Source: Actinoplanes regularis (lineage in GTDB: Bacteria; Actinomycetota; Actinomycetes; Mycobacteriales; Micromonosporaceae). Taken from it: a stretch of DNA of 64,000 nt. The position numbers and the translations under genes were made by a program. A model generated the notes under the pieces. It was not told the DNA's origin. It searched no databases and saw only the letters and a program-made list of their open reading frames with translations. The stretch is from NCBI RefSeq assembly GCF_900188005.1, contig NZ_FZNR01000034.1, positions 1 to 64,000 of the forward strand, given 5' to 3'. Of the stretch, positions 24,630 to 32,225 are shown piece by piece (position 1 is the stretch's first letter; every line of letters starts with the position of its first letter).

Positions 24630-24910
24630 TGGCGCTCGCCAGCTGCCGTCCGCTTTGGGCCACCGTCCCGGCCGTTGCCTGCGGCTAGCGGATGGAGGCT
24701 GGTGTTAGCTGGCCATTGTCCGCTTTGGTCGCTGTGTCGGCCGTCGCCTGCGGTTTGCGGTTGGGCGCTGGTGCTCGCCAGCTACTGTCCGCTTTGGTTG
24801 CTGTGTCGGCCGTCGCCTGCGGTTTGCGGGTGGGTGCTGGTGTTCACCAGCCATCGTCCGCCTTTGGTCACTCTCCCGGCCGCCGCCTGCGGTTCGGGGT
24901 GGGCGCGTTT
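24630..24910. repeat. 69-70-bp tandem repeat, four copies
   Basis: The core GTCCGCTTTGG (one base longer in the last copy) starts at 24648, 24718, 24787 and 24856, with intervening CGGCCGTCGCCTGCGGTTTGCGG-like text shortened or mutated in the outer copies. Spacing is 70, 69 and 69. Confidence 0.85.
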
Positions 24911-25192
24911 GCTTGCCTGGGGGTACGACGGGGATTGCGGAAACTCGCGGTCCAGTTGGTGCTGATGGTTCTGTCGCGGCCCGGGATGCAACCGCCAGAC
25001 CCAGTCGAGCCACCTCGGCTGGGCCGCAGCGTTGTAACAGCAGTGTCTATATGACCATGCCGACCAGCCAGGCTTCCGATACGAGCCACCGCCACCACGA
25101 ACGCGGAAACTTGCGCACGCAACCGCGCCCCGCAGCCCCCGGATGGACGTCGCAGCGGCCCACCCGCCCGCATCTCAGGACGACCCCGCCCA

Positions 25193-25520
25193 CCTGTCGT
25201 CCGTGAGTGGTGGTGCCTGCCGGCCGCGCCGCGTGGCGGTCAGTTCCAGTCGCCTGTCGTCCGTGAGTGGTGGTGCCTGCCGGCTGCGCCGCGTGGCGGT
25301 CAGTTCCAGTCGCCTGTCGTCCGTGAGTGGCGGTGCCTGCCGGCTGCGCCGCGTGGCGGTCAGTTCCAGTCGCCTGTCGTCCGCGAGTGGTGGTGCCTGC
25401 CGGCCGCGCCGCATGGCGGTCAGTTCCAGTCACCTGCCGTCCGCGAGTGGTGGTGCCTGCCGGCCGCACCGCATGGCGGTCAGTTCCAGCCATCCGCCGT
25501 CCGCGAGTGGCGCCGCTGGC
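25193..25520. repeat. 60-bp tandem repeat, five full copies and one partial
   Basis: Exact 60-base period; units start at 25193, 25253, 25313, 25373, 25433 and (partial) 25493. Each unit contains GTGAGTGG or GCGAGTGG, GGTGCCTGCCGG, and GGCGGTCAGTTCCAG. Copies differ by one to six substitutions and no indels. There are no unique spacers, so this is not CRISPR. Confidence 0.9.
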
Positions 25521-25673
25521 CACACTGCATGACGGCCGGCCCCGGCCGCCTACCCATCCGGCGGCGAGCAACCCCCGAGGGGCCGTGGCCCCACCCGCCA
25601 TTGCACCCAAGATCAACTTAGATCAACGAGCATCGGCCGGGGCGGGCTGGGGGCGTCGGCGTTGTGGGGTGGT

Positions 25674-26384
25674 TCAGGATCGGCCTGCGGCGCTTACCGT
25701 ACGTACGGTGTCGCGCCAGGCCAGCCAGGCCGTGCGAAGGCGCGGGGACGGGACCGCCCGGCCCTGGCGGCGGGCACGCAGCTGGGTGATCAGCCACGGT
25801 GGGGCGGCAGCGGCCTCGACGGCCAGTGACTTGGTGAGCAGGCTGCCGTGGGCGAGCGCATGCCGGCCACGGGCCATCGAGGTCAGGGCGAGGTCGGCGA
25901 GCACAGGATCGCGGAAGATCCAGGGACGCCGGGCCGCCCAGGCCCAGTAGCCGGTCAGCTCGTTGCGAGCGGCCCGGCGGATGTCGTCGTCGCTCATCGG
26001 CGGCAGCAGTTCCGCGGGCGAGCGGCCGAAGACCGGATAGCCGTGCCGGAGCAGTTCAGCCCGGGTGATGCCGGACAGGATCCGCTGCACCAGGCGACCG
26101 TGTGTCCAGGTCGGATGACGCGCGCCGAGGTCCTCGACGCGGCCGGCGGTGACGTAGACACAGCCCAGATTGAGCGCCGGATCAAACCCGTCGTGGGCCG
26201 CGGCGATCCACGCGGGATCCACCGGGGCGGGAACGACGGCGACGAGATCGAGGTCGCTCACGCCCGGGATGTAGTCGCCGGTCGCCAGCGAGCCCGCGAC
26301 CAGCAGATCGGTCACCCAGCCGGAGTCTGCCAGCCGCTTTCCGAACTCCTCCACCACCGGCAGCCGCATCACCATGCCGAGCAC
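25674..26384 (-). CDS. Nucleotidyltransferase-fold protein (aminoglycoside adenylyltransferase-like)
   Basis: 236 residues. Pol-beta-type nucleotidyltransferase signature: GSLATGDYIPGVSDLDLVAVV (about residues 31-51), with the GS and DxD metal-binding motif. An alpha-helical C-terminal domain (RAARNELTGYWAWAARRPW, ALTSMARGRHALAHGSLLTKSLAVEAA) resembles the DUF4111/aadA-type domain that positions the acceptor. Such proteins transfer AMP or another nucleotide to small molecules or proteins; some members give aminoglycoside resistance. No transport or resistance partner is adjacent, so the substrate is unknown. It is divergent from the zinc-ribbon gene; two ATGs (26384, 26372) compete for the start. 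Confidence 0.75.
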   Translation of the reverse strand: MLGMVMRLPVVEEFGKRLADSGWVTDLLVAGSLATGDYIPGVSDLDLVAVVPAPVDPAWIAAAHDGFDPALNLGCVYVTAGRVEDLGARHPTWTHGRLVQRILSGITRAELLRHGYPVFGRSPAELLPPMSDDDIRRAARNELTGYWAWAARRPWIFRDPVLADLALTSMARGRHALAHGSLLTKSLAVEAAAAPPWLITQLRARRQGRAVPSPRLRTAWLAWRDTVRTVSAAGRS

Positions 26385-26448
26385 GGTAGTGCGCCGTCGC
26401 TCTGCCCGGGTGTCCCGCCAGTTGGTGTGCCGGTGTCACGCTGGGGGC

Positions 26449-26670
26449 ATGTTCTTCCTGCTCTTCGGTCTGCGGACCCGTGACGAACCGGTCGACAGTC
26501 GAGTGCTGACCTGCGAGATCTGCGGTTGGAACGCCCCGCAGACCAGGTTCGCCCGAACCACCAGGTTCACCCTGTTCTTCATCCCCTTGTTCCCGGTCAA
26601 GCCGCGAAAGTATCTGCTGCGCTGTGCGCACTGCATGGGTGTGCGCGAGCACCGGCCGGTCCTCGCATAG
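26449..26670 (+). CDS. Small zinc-ribbon protein
   Basis: 73 residues: a hydrophobic start (MFFLLFGLRT), CEIC (CxxC) at about 25-28, a hydrophobic middle (FTLFFIPLFPV) and CAHC (CxxC) at about 59-62. The two CxxC pairs frame a zinc ribbon of the 'zinc-ribbon 15' type found in short actinobacterial proteins of unknown role. GGGGG lies two to six bases before ATG 26449. A hairpin follows that overlaps the convergent LysR gene end. Confidence 0.7.
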   Translation: MFFLLFGLRTRDEPVDSRVLTCEICGWNAPQTRFARTTRFTLFFIPLFPVKPRKYLLRCAHCMGVREHRPVLA

Positions 26671-26682
26671 AACGTCCCGAGA

Positions 26683-27585
26683 TCACCCGGTCGGCTCCGA
26701 CCGGGCGGTGCTGGCGTCGGTCGCGGCCCGGACGAACTCCTGGATCCGGGCGGTCGTGTTCGCCGCCGGCCAGACCGGTCCCCGCTCGATCGGCGGCGCG
26801 TCGTGGATCGGCACGTAGGCGATGTCGGGGCGAGGGTGGTACCGCCGGGTCTGTTCGCCGACGGGCAGGACGCCCCGGCCCAGCGCGACGAGCGTCAGCA
26901 TCTCGGAGAACGTGCGGCCGTGCGGGCCCTTGGGGACCGGCCGGCCGGACGGGGTGTGTCCGGGTGTGCGGTCGCGCTTGAACTCCGCGGAAGTGACCTC
27001 CGGGTACTGGATGACGGGGTGGTCGGCGAGCACTTCCAGCGACACCGATTCGCTTCCGGCGAGCGGGTGCGCGGCGGCCACGGCCAGCATGCGCCGCTCC
27101 GTCATCAGGGCGGGCCCGCGGGCCATGCCGTCGAAGGGGTAGGAGGCGACGAGGACGTCGATCGAGCCGTCCAGCAGGCTGGCCCGTGAGTTGTAGAGCT
27201 GCACCTCGTGCACCTCGACCTCACAGTCCGGGTGGCGGGCGGTGAACAGGGCGACCGCTTTCAGGAGCACCGGCGCCACGTACTCACCGAGGAACGCGAC
27301 CCGCAGCCGGCCGGTCATGCCCCGTCCGGCGTCGACGGCCCGCCGCACGGCCGCGTCCATCTGTTCGACGAGCGGGGCCAGGTCGTCGGCGAGTTGCCGG
27401 CCGATGGGTGTGATGCGGACACGCCGGCTGGTCCGTTCGAACAGTGGAGCGCCGACCCGCCGCTCGAGTTTCCTGACGACGTGGCTGATCCGGCCCGTGG
27501 TGACCCGTAGCCGTTCGGCGGTACGACCGAAGTGAAGTTCCTCGGCGAGGGTCAGGAACGTCTCGACCTCGTGCCGCTCGAGCAT
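26683..27585 (-). CDS. LysR-family transcriptional regulator
   Basis: 300 residues from ATG 27585, with GAAGGG eight bases upstream. The N-terminal winged helix-turn-helix (FLTLAEELHFGRTAERLRVTTGRISHVVRKLERRVGAPLFERTSRRVRITPIG, residues 8-60) is the LysR DNA-binding domain. The rest is the periplasmic-binding-like effector domain (RLRVAFLGEYVAPVLLKAVALFTARHPDCEVEVHEV). It is divergent from the VOC gene. A T-N11-A palindrome lies right at its upstream edge, so it likely controls itself and the VOC gene in response to an unknown small ligand. Confidence 0.88.
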   Translation of the reverse strand: MLERHEVETFLTLAEELHFGRTAERLRVTTGRISHVVRKLERRVGAPLFERTSRRVRITPIGRQLADDLAPLVEQMDAAVRRAVDAGRGMTGRLRVAFLGEYVAPVLLKAVALFTARHPDCEVEVHEVQLYNSRASLLDGSIDVLVASYPFDGMARGPALMTERRMLAVAAAHPLAGSESVSLEVLADHPVIQYPEVTSAEFKRDRTPGHTPSGRPVPKGPHGRTFSEMLTLVALGRGVLPVGEQTRRYHPRPDIAYVPIHDAPPIERGPVWPAANTTARIQEFVRAATDASTARSEPTG

Positions 27586-27599
27586 GTCGTACGCCCTTC

Positions 27600-27616
27600 G
27601 TTGAATCTGAGTCAAC
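27600..27616. promoter_or_regulatory. LysR-type T-N11-A operator
   Basis: Perfect inverted repeat GTTGA-N7-TCAAC in the LysR/VOC divergent region, matching the LysR-box geometry (T at 27602, A at 27614). It is 15 bp upstream of the LysR start and 98 bp from the VOC start. Confidence 0.6.
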
Positions 27617-27713
27617 GATCGTATGCGGATCTCGGCTTGGTCGGCGCCGCGCAGTCCGGAATCGTTCAGGAGGTCACCGGGCCGCGACCGGCCCGTCTCC
27701 GAAGGGAATCCTC

Positions 27714-28157
27714 ATGAACACGACAGGCACCGGAAGCGTCGTCCGGGTCAAGGCGCTCGACCATGTCGTCCTCAATGTCGAGGACGTCGAGCGGTCGCTG
27801 TCCTTCTACTGCGGGGTGCTCGGTCTCGAGCCGGTACGGGTCGACCAGTGGCGAGCCGGGCGGGTCGGCTTCCCTTCCGTCCGGATCAGCCCCGACACCA
27901 TCATCGACCTGGTTCGACGTCCTCCCCGCGGCTCCAACGTCGACCACATCTGCCTGGTGGTCGACCCGCTGGACTGGCCGGAGGTCATCGCGGCCGGCGT
28001 GTTCACCGTCCTCGAGGGGCCGGTGGGCCGGTTCGGCGCCCGTGGCGACGGCGTCTCGCTCTACGTCCAGGACCCGGACGAGAACACCGTCGAGCTCCGC
28101 TGGTATCCGGCCGACACCGAGTCGCCGGCTGGCGGGCCGGTGTCACGATCGTCTTGA
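27714..28157 (+). CDS. VOC-superfamily (glyoxalase/extradiol-fold) protein
   Basis: 147 residues, two beta-alpha-beta-beta-beta modules. The first carries LDHVVLNVEDVERSLSFYCGVLGLEPV (about 14-40) and the second VDHICLVVDP and DPDENTVELRWY. Metal ligands expected for the family are visible as H17 of the first module, H79 near VDHICLV and E128 of NTVELRW. Family members include glyoxalases, antibiotic-binding or -resistance proteins and epimerases; nothing here picks between them. GAAGGG lies seven bases before the ATG. Control by the divergent LysR protein is likely. Confidence 0.8.
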   Translation: MNTTGTGSVVRVKALDHVVLNVEDVERSLSFYCGVLGLEPVRVDQWRAGRVGFPSVRISPDTIIDLVRRPPRGSNVDHICLVVDPLDWPEVIAAGVFTVLEGPVGRFGARGDGVSLYVQDPDENTVELRWYPADTESPAGGPVSRSS

Positions 28158-28239
28158 TCGCGGTACCGGAGCGGGATACCACCGAACGGCATCGTCCACG
28201 CGCGATGTCGGTTGTTCCGCGGAGCGAATGAGGGGTTCG

Positions 28240-29004
28240 ATGACGCCGTCAACTCGGGACGATGGACGGAAGAAGCCGTGGGGCTGGCCGCTGGCCGGGC
28301 TCGTGGCGATGGCCCTGGGCGCGGGCATCATGCCAGTGGACCAGCTGTGGTGGTACCTCCCCGCCGCGGCGCTGGGCGAGGTCTTCCTGCTCTGGACGGC
28401 GTGGCGGGAGTCGACGGCGAAGCGAAGTTCCGACCCGGCCGCCCTGCAGGCCCGCCTGGGCCGGGCGCTGGCGCTGCTGGCGCAGCACCGGACCGACGCC
28501 GCGCTCGCCGAGCTCGACGACCTTCTCCCGGACCTGAACCGGGTCCTCGGCCCGGACCACCCCGTCACCCTCAGCGCCCGCACGTTCGAGCTGAGGATCC
28601 GCGGCGACCGGGGTGACCTGCCCGACCGGGTCGCCGCCATGGCCGAGCTGGTCGCCGACCGGCAGCGGGTCCTCGGCCCGGACCACGAGGAGACGCTCAC
28701 GGCGCGCTACCAGCTCGCGGACTGGCTCGAGGAGAGCGGGGACATCGCGCAGGCCCGCTCGGCGTACGAGGCGCTGATCGTCGACACCACCCGGGTGCTG
28801 GGCGCGGACCACTCCGCCACGCTGATCTCCCGCAGTTCACTGGCGATCCTGCGGTTCCAGGCCGGGGAGCGGGACGGCCTGGCGGAGCTCGCCGGCATCG
28901 CCGACGACATGGAGCGTGCCCTCGGCCCGGCCGACCCGTCCACCGTCAGCACCCGCAACCTGCTCACCCGGCTGGCTGACCCAGCTGGACCCGGTGCCGG
29001 CTAA
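28240..29004 (+). CDS. Membrane-anchored TPR-like repeat protein
   Basis: 254 residues. Two N-terminal hydrophobic segments (WPLAGLVAMALGAGIM and WWYLPAAALGEVFLLW, residues 16-47) are followed by about four tetratricopeptide-like units. Each is marked by an ' LGPDH..TL' phrase (VLGPDHPVTL, VLGPDHEETL, VLGADHSATL, ALGPADPSTV) spaced about 40-50 residues. This is the TPR type seen with NB-ARC/SARP-like proteins and generally mediates protein contacts. GAGGGG is six bases before ATG 28240; an in-frame ATG 12 bases earlier overlaps that site. The stop overlaps the convergent glycerol kinase gene by four bases. Confidence 0.75.
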   Translation: MTPSTRDDGRKKPWGWPLAGLVAMALGAGIMPVDQLWWYLPAAALGEVFLLWTAWRESTAKRSSDPAALQARLGRALALLAQHRTDAALAELDDLLPDLNRVLGPDHPVTLSARTFELRIRGDRGDLPDRVAAMAELVADRQRVLGPDHEETLTARYQLADWLEESGDIAQARSAYEALIVDTTRVLGADHSATLISRSSLAILRFQAGERDGLAELAGIADDMERALGPADPSTVSTRNLLTRLADPAGPGAG

Positions 29005-30494
29005 CCCGGCTGGATCCAGTCGAAGGTGCGTTGCACCGCGCGCTGCCAGTTGGCGTACTCGGTCTCCCGCAACCGTGGGTCCATGGCCGGCATCCACTGG
29101 CCGGCGATGTGCCAGTTGCCGCGCAATCCGTCCAGGTCCGGCCAGTATCCGACGGCGAGACCGGCCGCGTATGCGGCCCCCAGGGAGACCGTCTCCACCG
29201 CCAGGGGCCGGACCACCGGCACGTCCAGCACGTCGGCGATCATCTGCATGAGCAGGTTGTCCGCGGTCATCCCGCCGTCCACCTTGAGGGTCTTGAGGGT
29301 GAGGCCGGAGTTCGCGTTCATCGCGTCGACCACCTCGCGCGTCTGCCAGGCGGACGCCTCGAGGACCGCGCGGGCCAGATGCCCCTTGGTGATGTACGAC
29401 GTCAGCCCCACGATCACGCCCCGTGCCTCGGAGCGCCAGTGCGGGGCGTACAGCCCGGAGAACGCCGGCACGATGTAGCAGCCGCCGTTGTCCGCGACCG
29501 TGCGGGCCAGCGTCTCGATCTCCGGGGCGCAGGAGATCAGCTCCAACTGGTCGCGGAACCATTGGACGAGGGAGCCGGTGATCGCGATCGACCCTTCCAG
29601 GGCATAGCAGGCGGGTGCGCCGGCCACCTGGTATGCGACCGTGCTGAGCAGCCCGTACTCCGGCCGGACCAGTTCGGCTCCGGTGTTGAGCAGCAGGAAG
29701 CTGCCCGTACCGTAGGTGCACTTGGCCTCGCCGGGGGTGAAGCAGGTCTGGCCGAAGAGGGCGGCTTGCTGATCGCCGAGGGCGGCTCCGATCCGTACCC
29801 CCGGAAATGCTTCGCAAGCGGTGCCGAAGGCGCCGATCGACGCCCGGACCTCCGGCAGCATCGCGCGGGGTATCCCGAAGAAGTCGAGGGCGTCGTCGGA
29901 CCAGTCCAGGGTGTGCACGTCGAGCAGCATGGTGCGGCTGGCGTTGGTCACGTCGGTGACGTGGGCGCCACGGGTCAGGTTCCAGATCAGCCAGGTCTCC
30001 ATGGTTCCGCAGAGCACCTCGCCGCGTTCCGCGCGGGCCCGCAGGCCGGGCGTGTGGTCCAGCATCCAGCGCAGGCGCGGTCCGGAGAAGTACGTCGCGA
30101 GCGGGAGCCCGGAGATGTCGGTGATCCGCGCGGCGCGGGGTTGTGCGGAGAGTTCGTGAACCAGCGAGTCGGTCCGGGTGTCCTGCCAGATGATCGCCCG
30201 CCCGACCGGGAGGCCGGTCCGCCGGTCCCACATCACCGTGGTCTCCCGCTGATTGGCGATGCCGACCGCGGCCACCTGGTCGAGGGCGATTCCGGCCTGG
30301 CGCAGGGCTCGCGGGGCGAGACGTTCCACGTTGCGCCAGATCTCCATGGCGTCGTGCTCCACCCAGCCCGGCTTCGGGAAGTACTGCTTGTGCTCCTGCT
30401 GGGCCAGGGAGACCAGCTGCCCGCGCCGGTCGAAGACGATGCACCGGGTCGATGTGGTGCCCTGGTCGATCGCGACCACGTAGCGCTCGGACAT
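29001..30494 (-). CDS. glpK: Glycerol kinase, paralogue 1
   Basis: 497 residues, normal length for FGGY-family glycerol kinase (ATP + glycerol to sn-glycerol 3-phosphate). The N-terminal phosphate-binding loop is AIDQGTTSTRCIVFD. Substrate residues lie in NQRETTVMWDRRTG and WQDTRTD, and the second-half loop in ALGDQQAALFGQTCF and KVDGGMTADNLLMQ. An IclR regulator gene follows upstream on the same strand 15 bp away, and glpF-glpK2-glpD diverge beyond it. Having two kinases within 4 kb suggests different induction or a different polyol for one of them. It differs from paralogue 2 in many substrate-flanking residues, so it is not a recent duplicate. Confidence 0.9.
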   Translation of the reverse strand: MSERYVVAIDQGTTSTRCIVFDRRGQLVSLAQQEHKQYFPKPGWVEHDAMEIWRNVERLAPRALRQAGIALDQVAAVGIANQRETTVMWDRRTGLPVGRAIIWQDTRTDSLVHELSAQPRAARITDISGLPLATYFSGPRLRWMLDHTPGLRARAERGEVLCGTMETWLIWNLTRGAHVTDVTNASRTMLLDVHTLDWSDDALDFFGIPRAMLPEVRASIGAFGTACEAFPGVRIGAALGDQQAALFGQTCFTPGEAKCTYGTGSFLLLNTGAELVRPEYGLLSTVAYQVAGAPACYALEGSIAITGSLVQWFRDQLELISCAPEIETLARTVADNGGCYIVPAFSGLYAPHWRSEARGVIVGLTSYITKGHLARAVLEASAWQTREVVDAMNANSGLTLKTLKVDGGMTADNLLMQMIADVLDVPVVRPLAVETVSLGAAYAAGLAVGYWPDLDGLRGNWHIAGQWMPAMDPRLRETEYANWQRAVQRTFDWIQPG

Positions 30495-30509
30495 GATCCA
30501 TCCCCTTTG

Positions 30510-31265
30510 TTATCGCCGGGCGGCTCCCATTTCCCGCGAGATCGCCCGGGCCGCGTCCCGCACACTGGTGACCAGGCGCGGGCGTGGTGCGTACCGGCTG
30601 TCGCAGATCCGTTCGACCGGTCCGGAGACGCCGATCGCGCCGATGACGAGTCCGCCGTAACCGCGGATCGGCGCGGCGATCGCCGCCTGCCCGGGCGTCA
30701 GCTCCTCGACGTCCGCCGCCCAGCCGCACTCCCGGACGTGTTCCAGAGCCATCGCCAGCTCGCGTGGCTTGATCAGGGTCTTCCGGGTGTACGCCGCCAA
30801 CTCCGTCGTGGTGAGACCGGTCCGATACGCGATCAGCACCTTTCCCAGCGCCGTCGCGTGCAACGGCAGCAGCGCGCCCACGTCCAGCGTCTGGAACGTG
30901 TCGTCCGGCCGGAAGACGTGGTGCACGATCAGCACCTGTCCGTCCAGGACGGTGCCGATCCGGACCGCCTCGCCGCTGCGCACGGCCAGCGGATCCGCCC
31001 AGTTGATCGAGCGGGACCGCAGCTCGTTGGTGTCCAGATAGCTCGTCCCCAGGTGCAGCAGGGACGCCCCGAGCTGGTACTGCCCGGAGACCCGGTCCTG
31101 CTCGACGAAGCCGACCCCCTGCAAGGTGCGCAGGATGCCGTGGGTGGTGCCCTTGGCCAGCTCCAGTGACCGGGAGATCTCGCTGAGCCCTAGCCGGCCG
31201 GGCCCGCCGGCGAGCATCCGCAGGATCGCGGCCGCTCGCTCGATGGACTGCACTGTTCCCGGCAT
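30510..31265 (-). CDS. IclR-family regulator of the glycerol locus (GylR-like)
   Basis: 251 residues from ATG 31265. The N-terminal winged helix (TVQSIERAAAILRMLAGG ... LGLSEISRSLELAKGTTHGILRTLQGVGFVEQD, residues 3-60) and C-terminal IclR effector domain (GTVLDGQVLIVHHV, LHATALGKVLIAY, APIRGYGGLVIGAIGVSGP) are complete. In streptomycetes the IclR-type GylR represses glycerol operons and responds to glycerol 3-phosphate. The same arrangement, between glpK1 and the divergent glpF-glpK2-glpD operon, implies the same job here. It is probably co-transcribed with glpK1, making an autoregulated unit. Start codon: the only ATG that gives the full winged helix; the ribosome-binding site is weak. Confidence 0.88.
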   Translation of the reverse strand: MPGTVQSIERAAAILRMLAGGPGRLGLSEISRSLELAKGTTHGILRTLQGVGFVEQDRVSGQYQLGASLLHLGTSYLDTNELRSRSINWADPLAVRSGEAVRIGTVLDGQVLIVHHVFRPDDTFQTLDVGALLPLHATALGKVLIAYRTGLTTTELAAYTRKTLIKPRELAMALEHVRECGWAADVEELTPGQAAIAAPIRGYGGLVIGAIGVSGPVERICDSRYAPRPRLVTSVRDAARAISREMGAARR

Positions 31266-31281
31266 GTTTCGCACTCTATGC

Positions 31282-31324
31282 GGTCGTGTGACGACCCGTC
31301 GTAATTGATGTTCGACAATGTCGA
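31282..31324. promoter_or_regulatory. Two palindromes in the iclR-glpF divergent region
   Basis: GGTCGT-GTG-ACGACC at 31282-31296 and TCGACA-A-TGTCGA at 31312-31324 are both perfect inverted repeats, between the divergent starts at 31265 and 31389. They are candidate operators for the IclR regulator controlling both transcription units. Confidence 0.5.
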
Positions 31325-31388
31325 CCACTGCTCGTTGTCCGAAGCCATCGACGTTCATACCGTCCGGGAATCGGACGAAGGAGGGAGC

Positions 31389-32225
31389 ATGGCCGCACGA
31401 CTCAAAATTCCTGGACTGGTCGGTGAGCTCGCGGCGGAGTTCGCCGGCACGATGATCCTCATCCTGTTCGGCTGCGGAGTGGTGGCGCAGGTCGTCGCCG
31501 GCGGCATCGGGGACCACGACAGCATCGCGTGGGCCTGGGGCCTGGGCGTCACACTCGGCGTCTACGTGGCGGCACGGATCAGCGGCGCCCATCTCAACCC
31601 GGCGGTGACCATCGCGCTCGCCGTCTTCAAGGGCTTCTCCTGGCGCAAGGTGCTGCCCTATTCACTGGCCCAGTTCCTCGGCGCGTTCGTCGCCGCGCTG
31701 CTGGTGCGCTGGAACTACACCGAGGTCCTCAACGCCGTGGACCCGGGGCTGACCATCAAGACCCAGGGCGTCTTCTCCACGCTGCCCGGCAACGGCAGCC
31801 TGCCGGTCGGTGAGTGGGGTGCGTTCCGTGACCAGATCATCGGCACGGCGATCCTGCTCTTCGTGATCCTCGCGCTGACCGACGTGGCGAACACCGCTCC
31901 CGCCGCGAATCTCGGGCCGTTCGTCGTCGGCCTGCTGGTCGTCGCGATCGGCATGGCGTGGGGTACCGACGCCGGGTACGCGATCAACCCGGCCCGTGAC
32001 TTCGGACCGCGCCTGGCGAGCTTCTTCACCGGGTACGAGACGGCGTTCCGCGATCAGACCGGCTATCTCTACTTCTGGATACCGATCGTGGGCCCGATCG
32101 TCGGGGGTGTTCTGGGCGCCGGTCTGTACCAGTATCTGATCGGACGATTCCTGCCGACCGACCAGCCCCAAGAGGTGGGCGAGGTTCCGGCGGCACCTGA
32201 GAGTGTGGAGGCGACCCGTGGCTGA
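31389..32225 (+). CDS. glpF: Glycerol facilitator (aquaglyceroporin)
   Basis: 278 residues with six membrane helices and both hemipores. HLNPAVT and INPARD carry the NPA motifs, and the Asp after the second motif (NPARD) marks the glycerol-conducting branch of the MIP family rather than water-only aquaporins. GGAGGGA is upstream of ATG 31389, deciding against an earlier in-frame ATG at 31305. It is the first gene of the plus-strand glp operon; its TGA lies inside the start of glpK2 (eight-base overlap). The C-terminal tail (TDQPQEVGEVPAAPES) is cytoplasmic. Confidence 0.9.
   Translation: MAARLKIPGLVGELAAEFAGTMILILFGCGVVAQVVAGGIGDHDSIAWAWGLGVTLGVYVAARISGAHLNPAVTIALAVFKGFSWRKVLPYSLAQFLGAFVAALLVRWNYTEVLNAVDPGLTIKTQGVFSTLPGNGSLPVGEWGAFRDQIIGTAILLFVILALTDVANTAPAANLGPFVVGLLVVAIGMAWGTDAGYAINPARDFGPRLASFFTGYETAFRDQTGYLYFWIPIVGPIVGGVLGAGLYQYLIGRFLPTDQPQEVGEVPAAPESVEATRG

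Larger units (their letters stand above)
24584..25619. repeat. Segment bounded by a perfect 12-bp inverted repeat
   Basis: AAGTTGATCTTG at 24584-24595 is the exact reverse complement of CAAGATCAACTT at 25608-25619. The roughly 1.04-kb segment between them contains two of the tandem-repeat families and no recognisable transposase. It could be a non-autonomous element or a coincidence of a common motif; no flanking target duplication was identified. Confidence 0.4.
24306..25673. other. Gene-free 1.37-kb stretch of minisatellites
   Basis: No convincing gene. The stretch holds three tandem-repeat families (listed separately), a 12-bp inverted repeat bracketing 24584-25619, and short spacers. Open frames on both strands cross the 60-bp array only because 60 is divisible by three; their third-position G/C is well below that of the real genes here. 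Confidence 0.7.

Noticed and set aside
25193..25520. Possible CRISPR array
   Set aside because: Units are contiguous 60-bp copies with no unique spacers, and no cas genes are present.
25047..25616. Repeat protein with 20-residue units (minus strand) over the 60-bp array
   Set aside because: A 60-bp period keeps every frame open. Third-position G/C is far below that of real genes here, several frames look equally coding, and no good start site is seen.
29031..31169. 712-codon plus-strand frame opposite glycerol kinase 1 and the regulator
   Set aside because: Antisense shadow of two unambiguous genes; no recognisable protein features.
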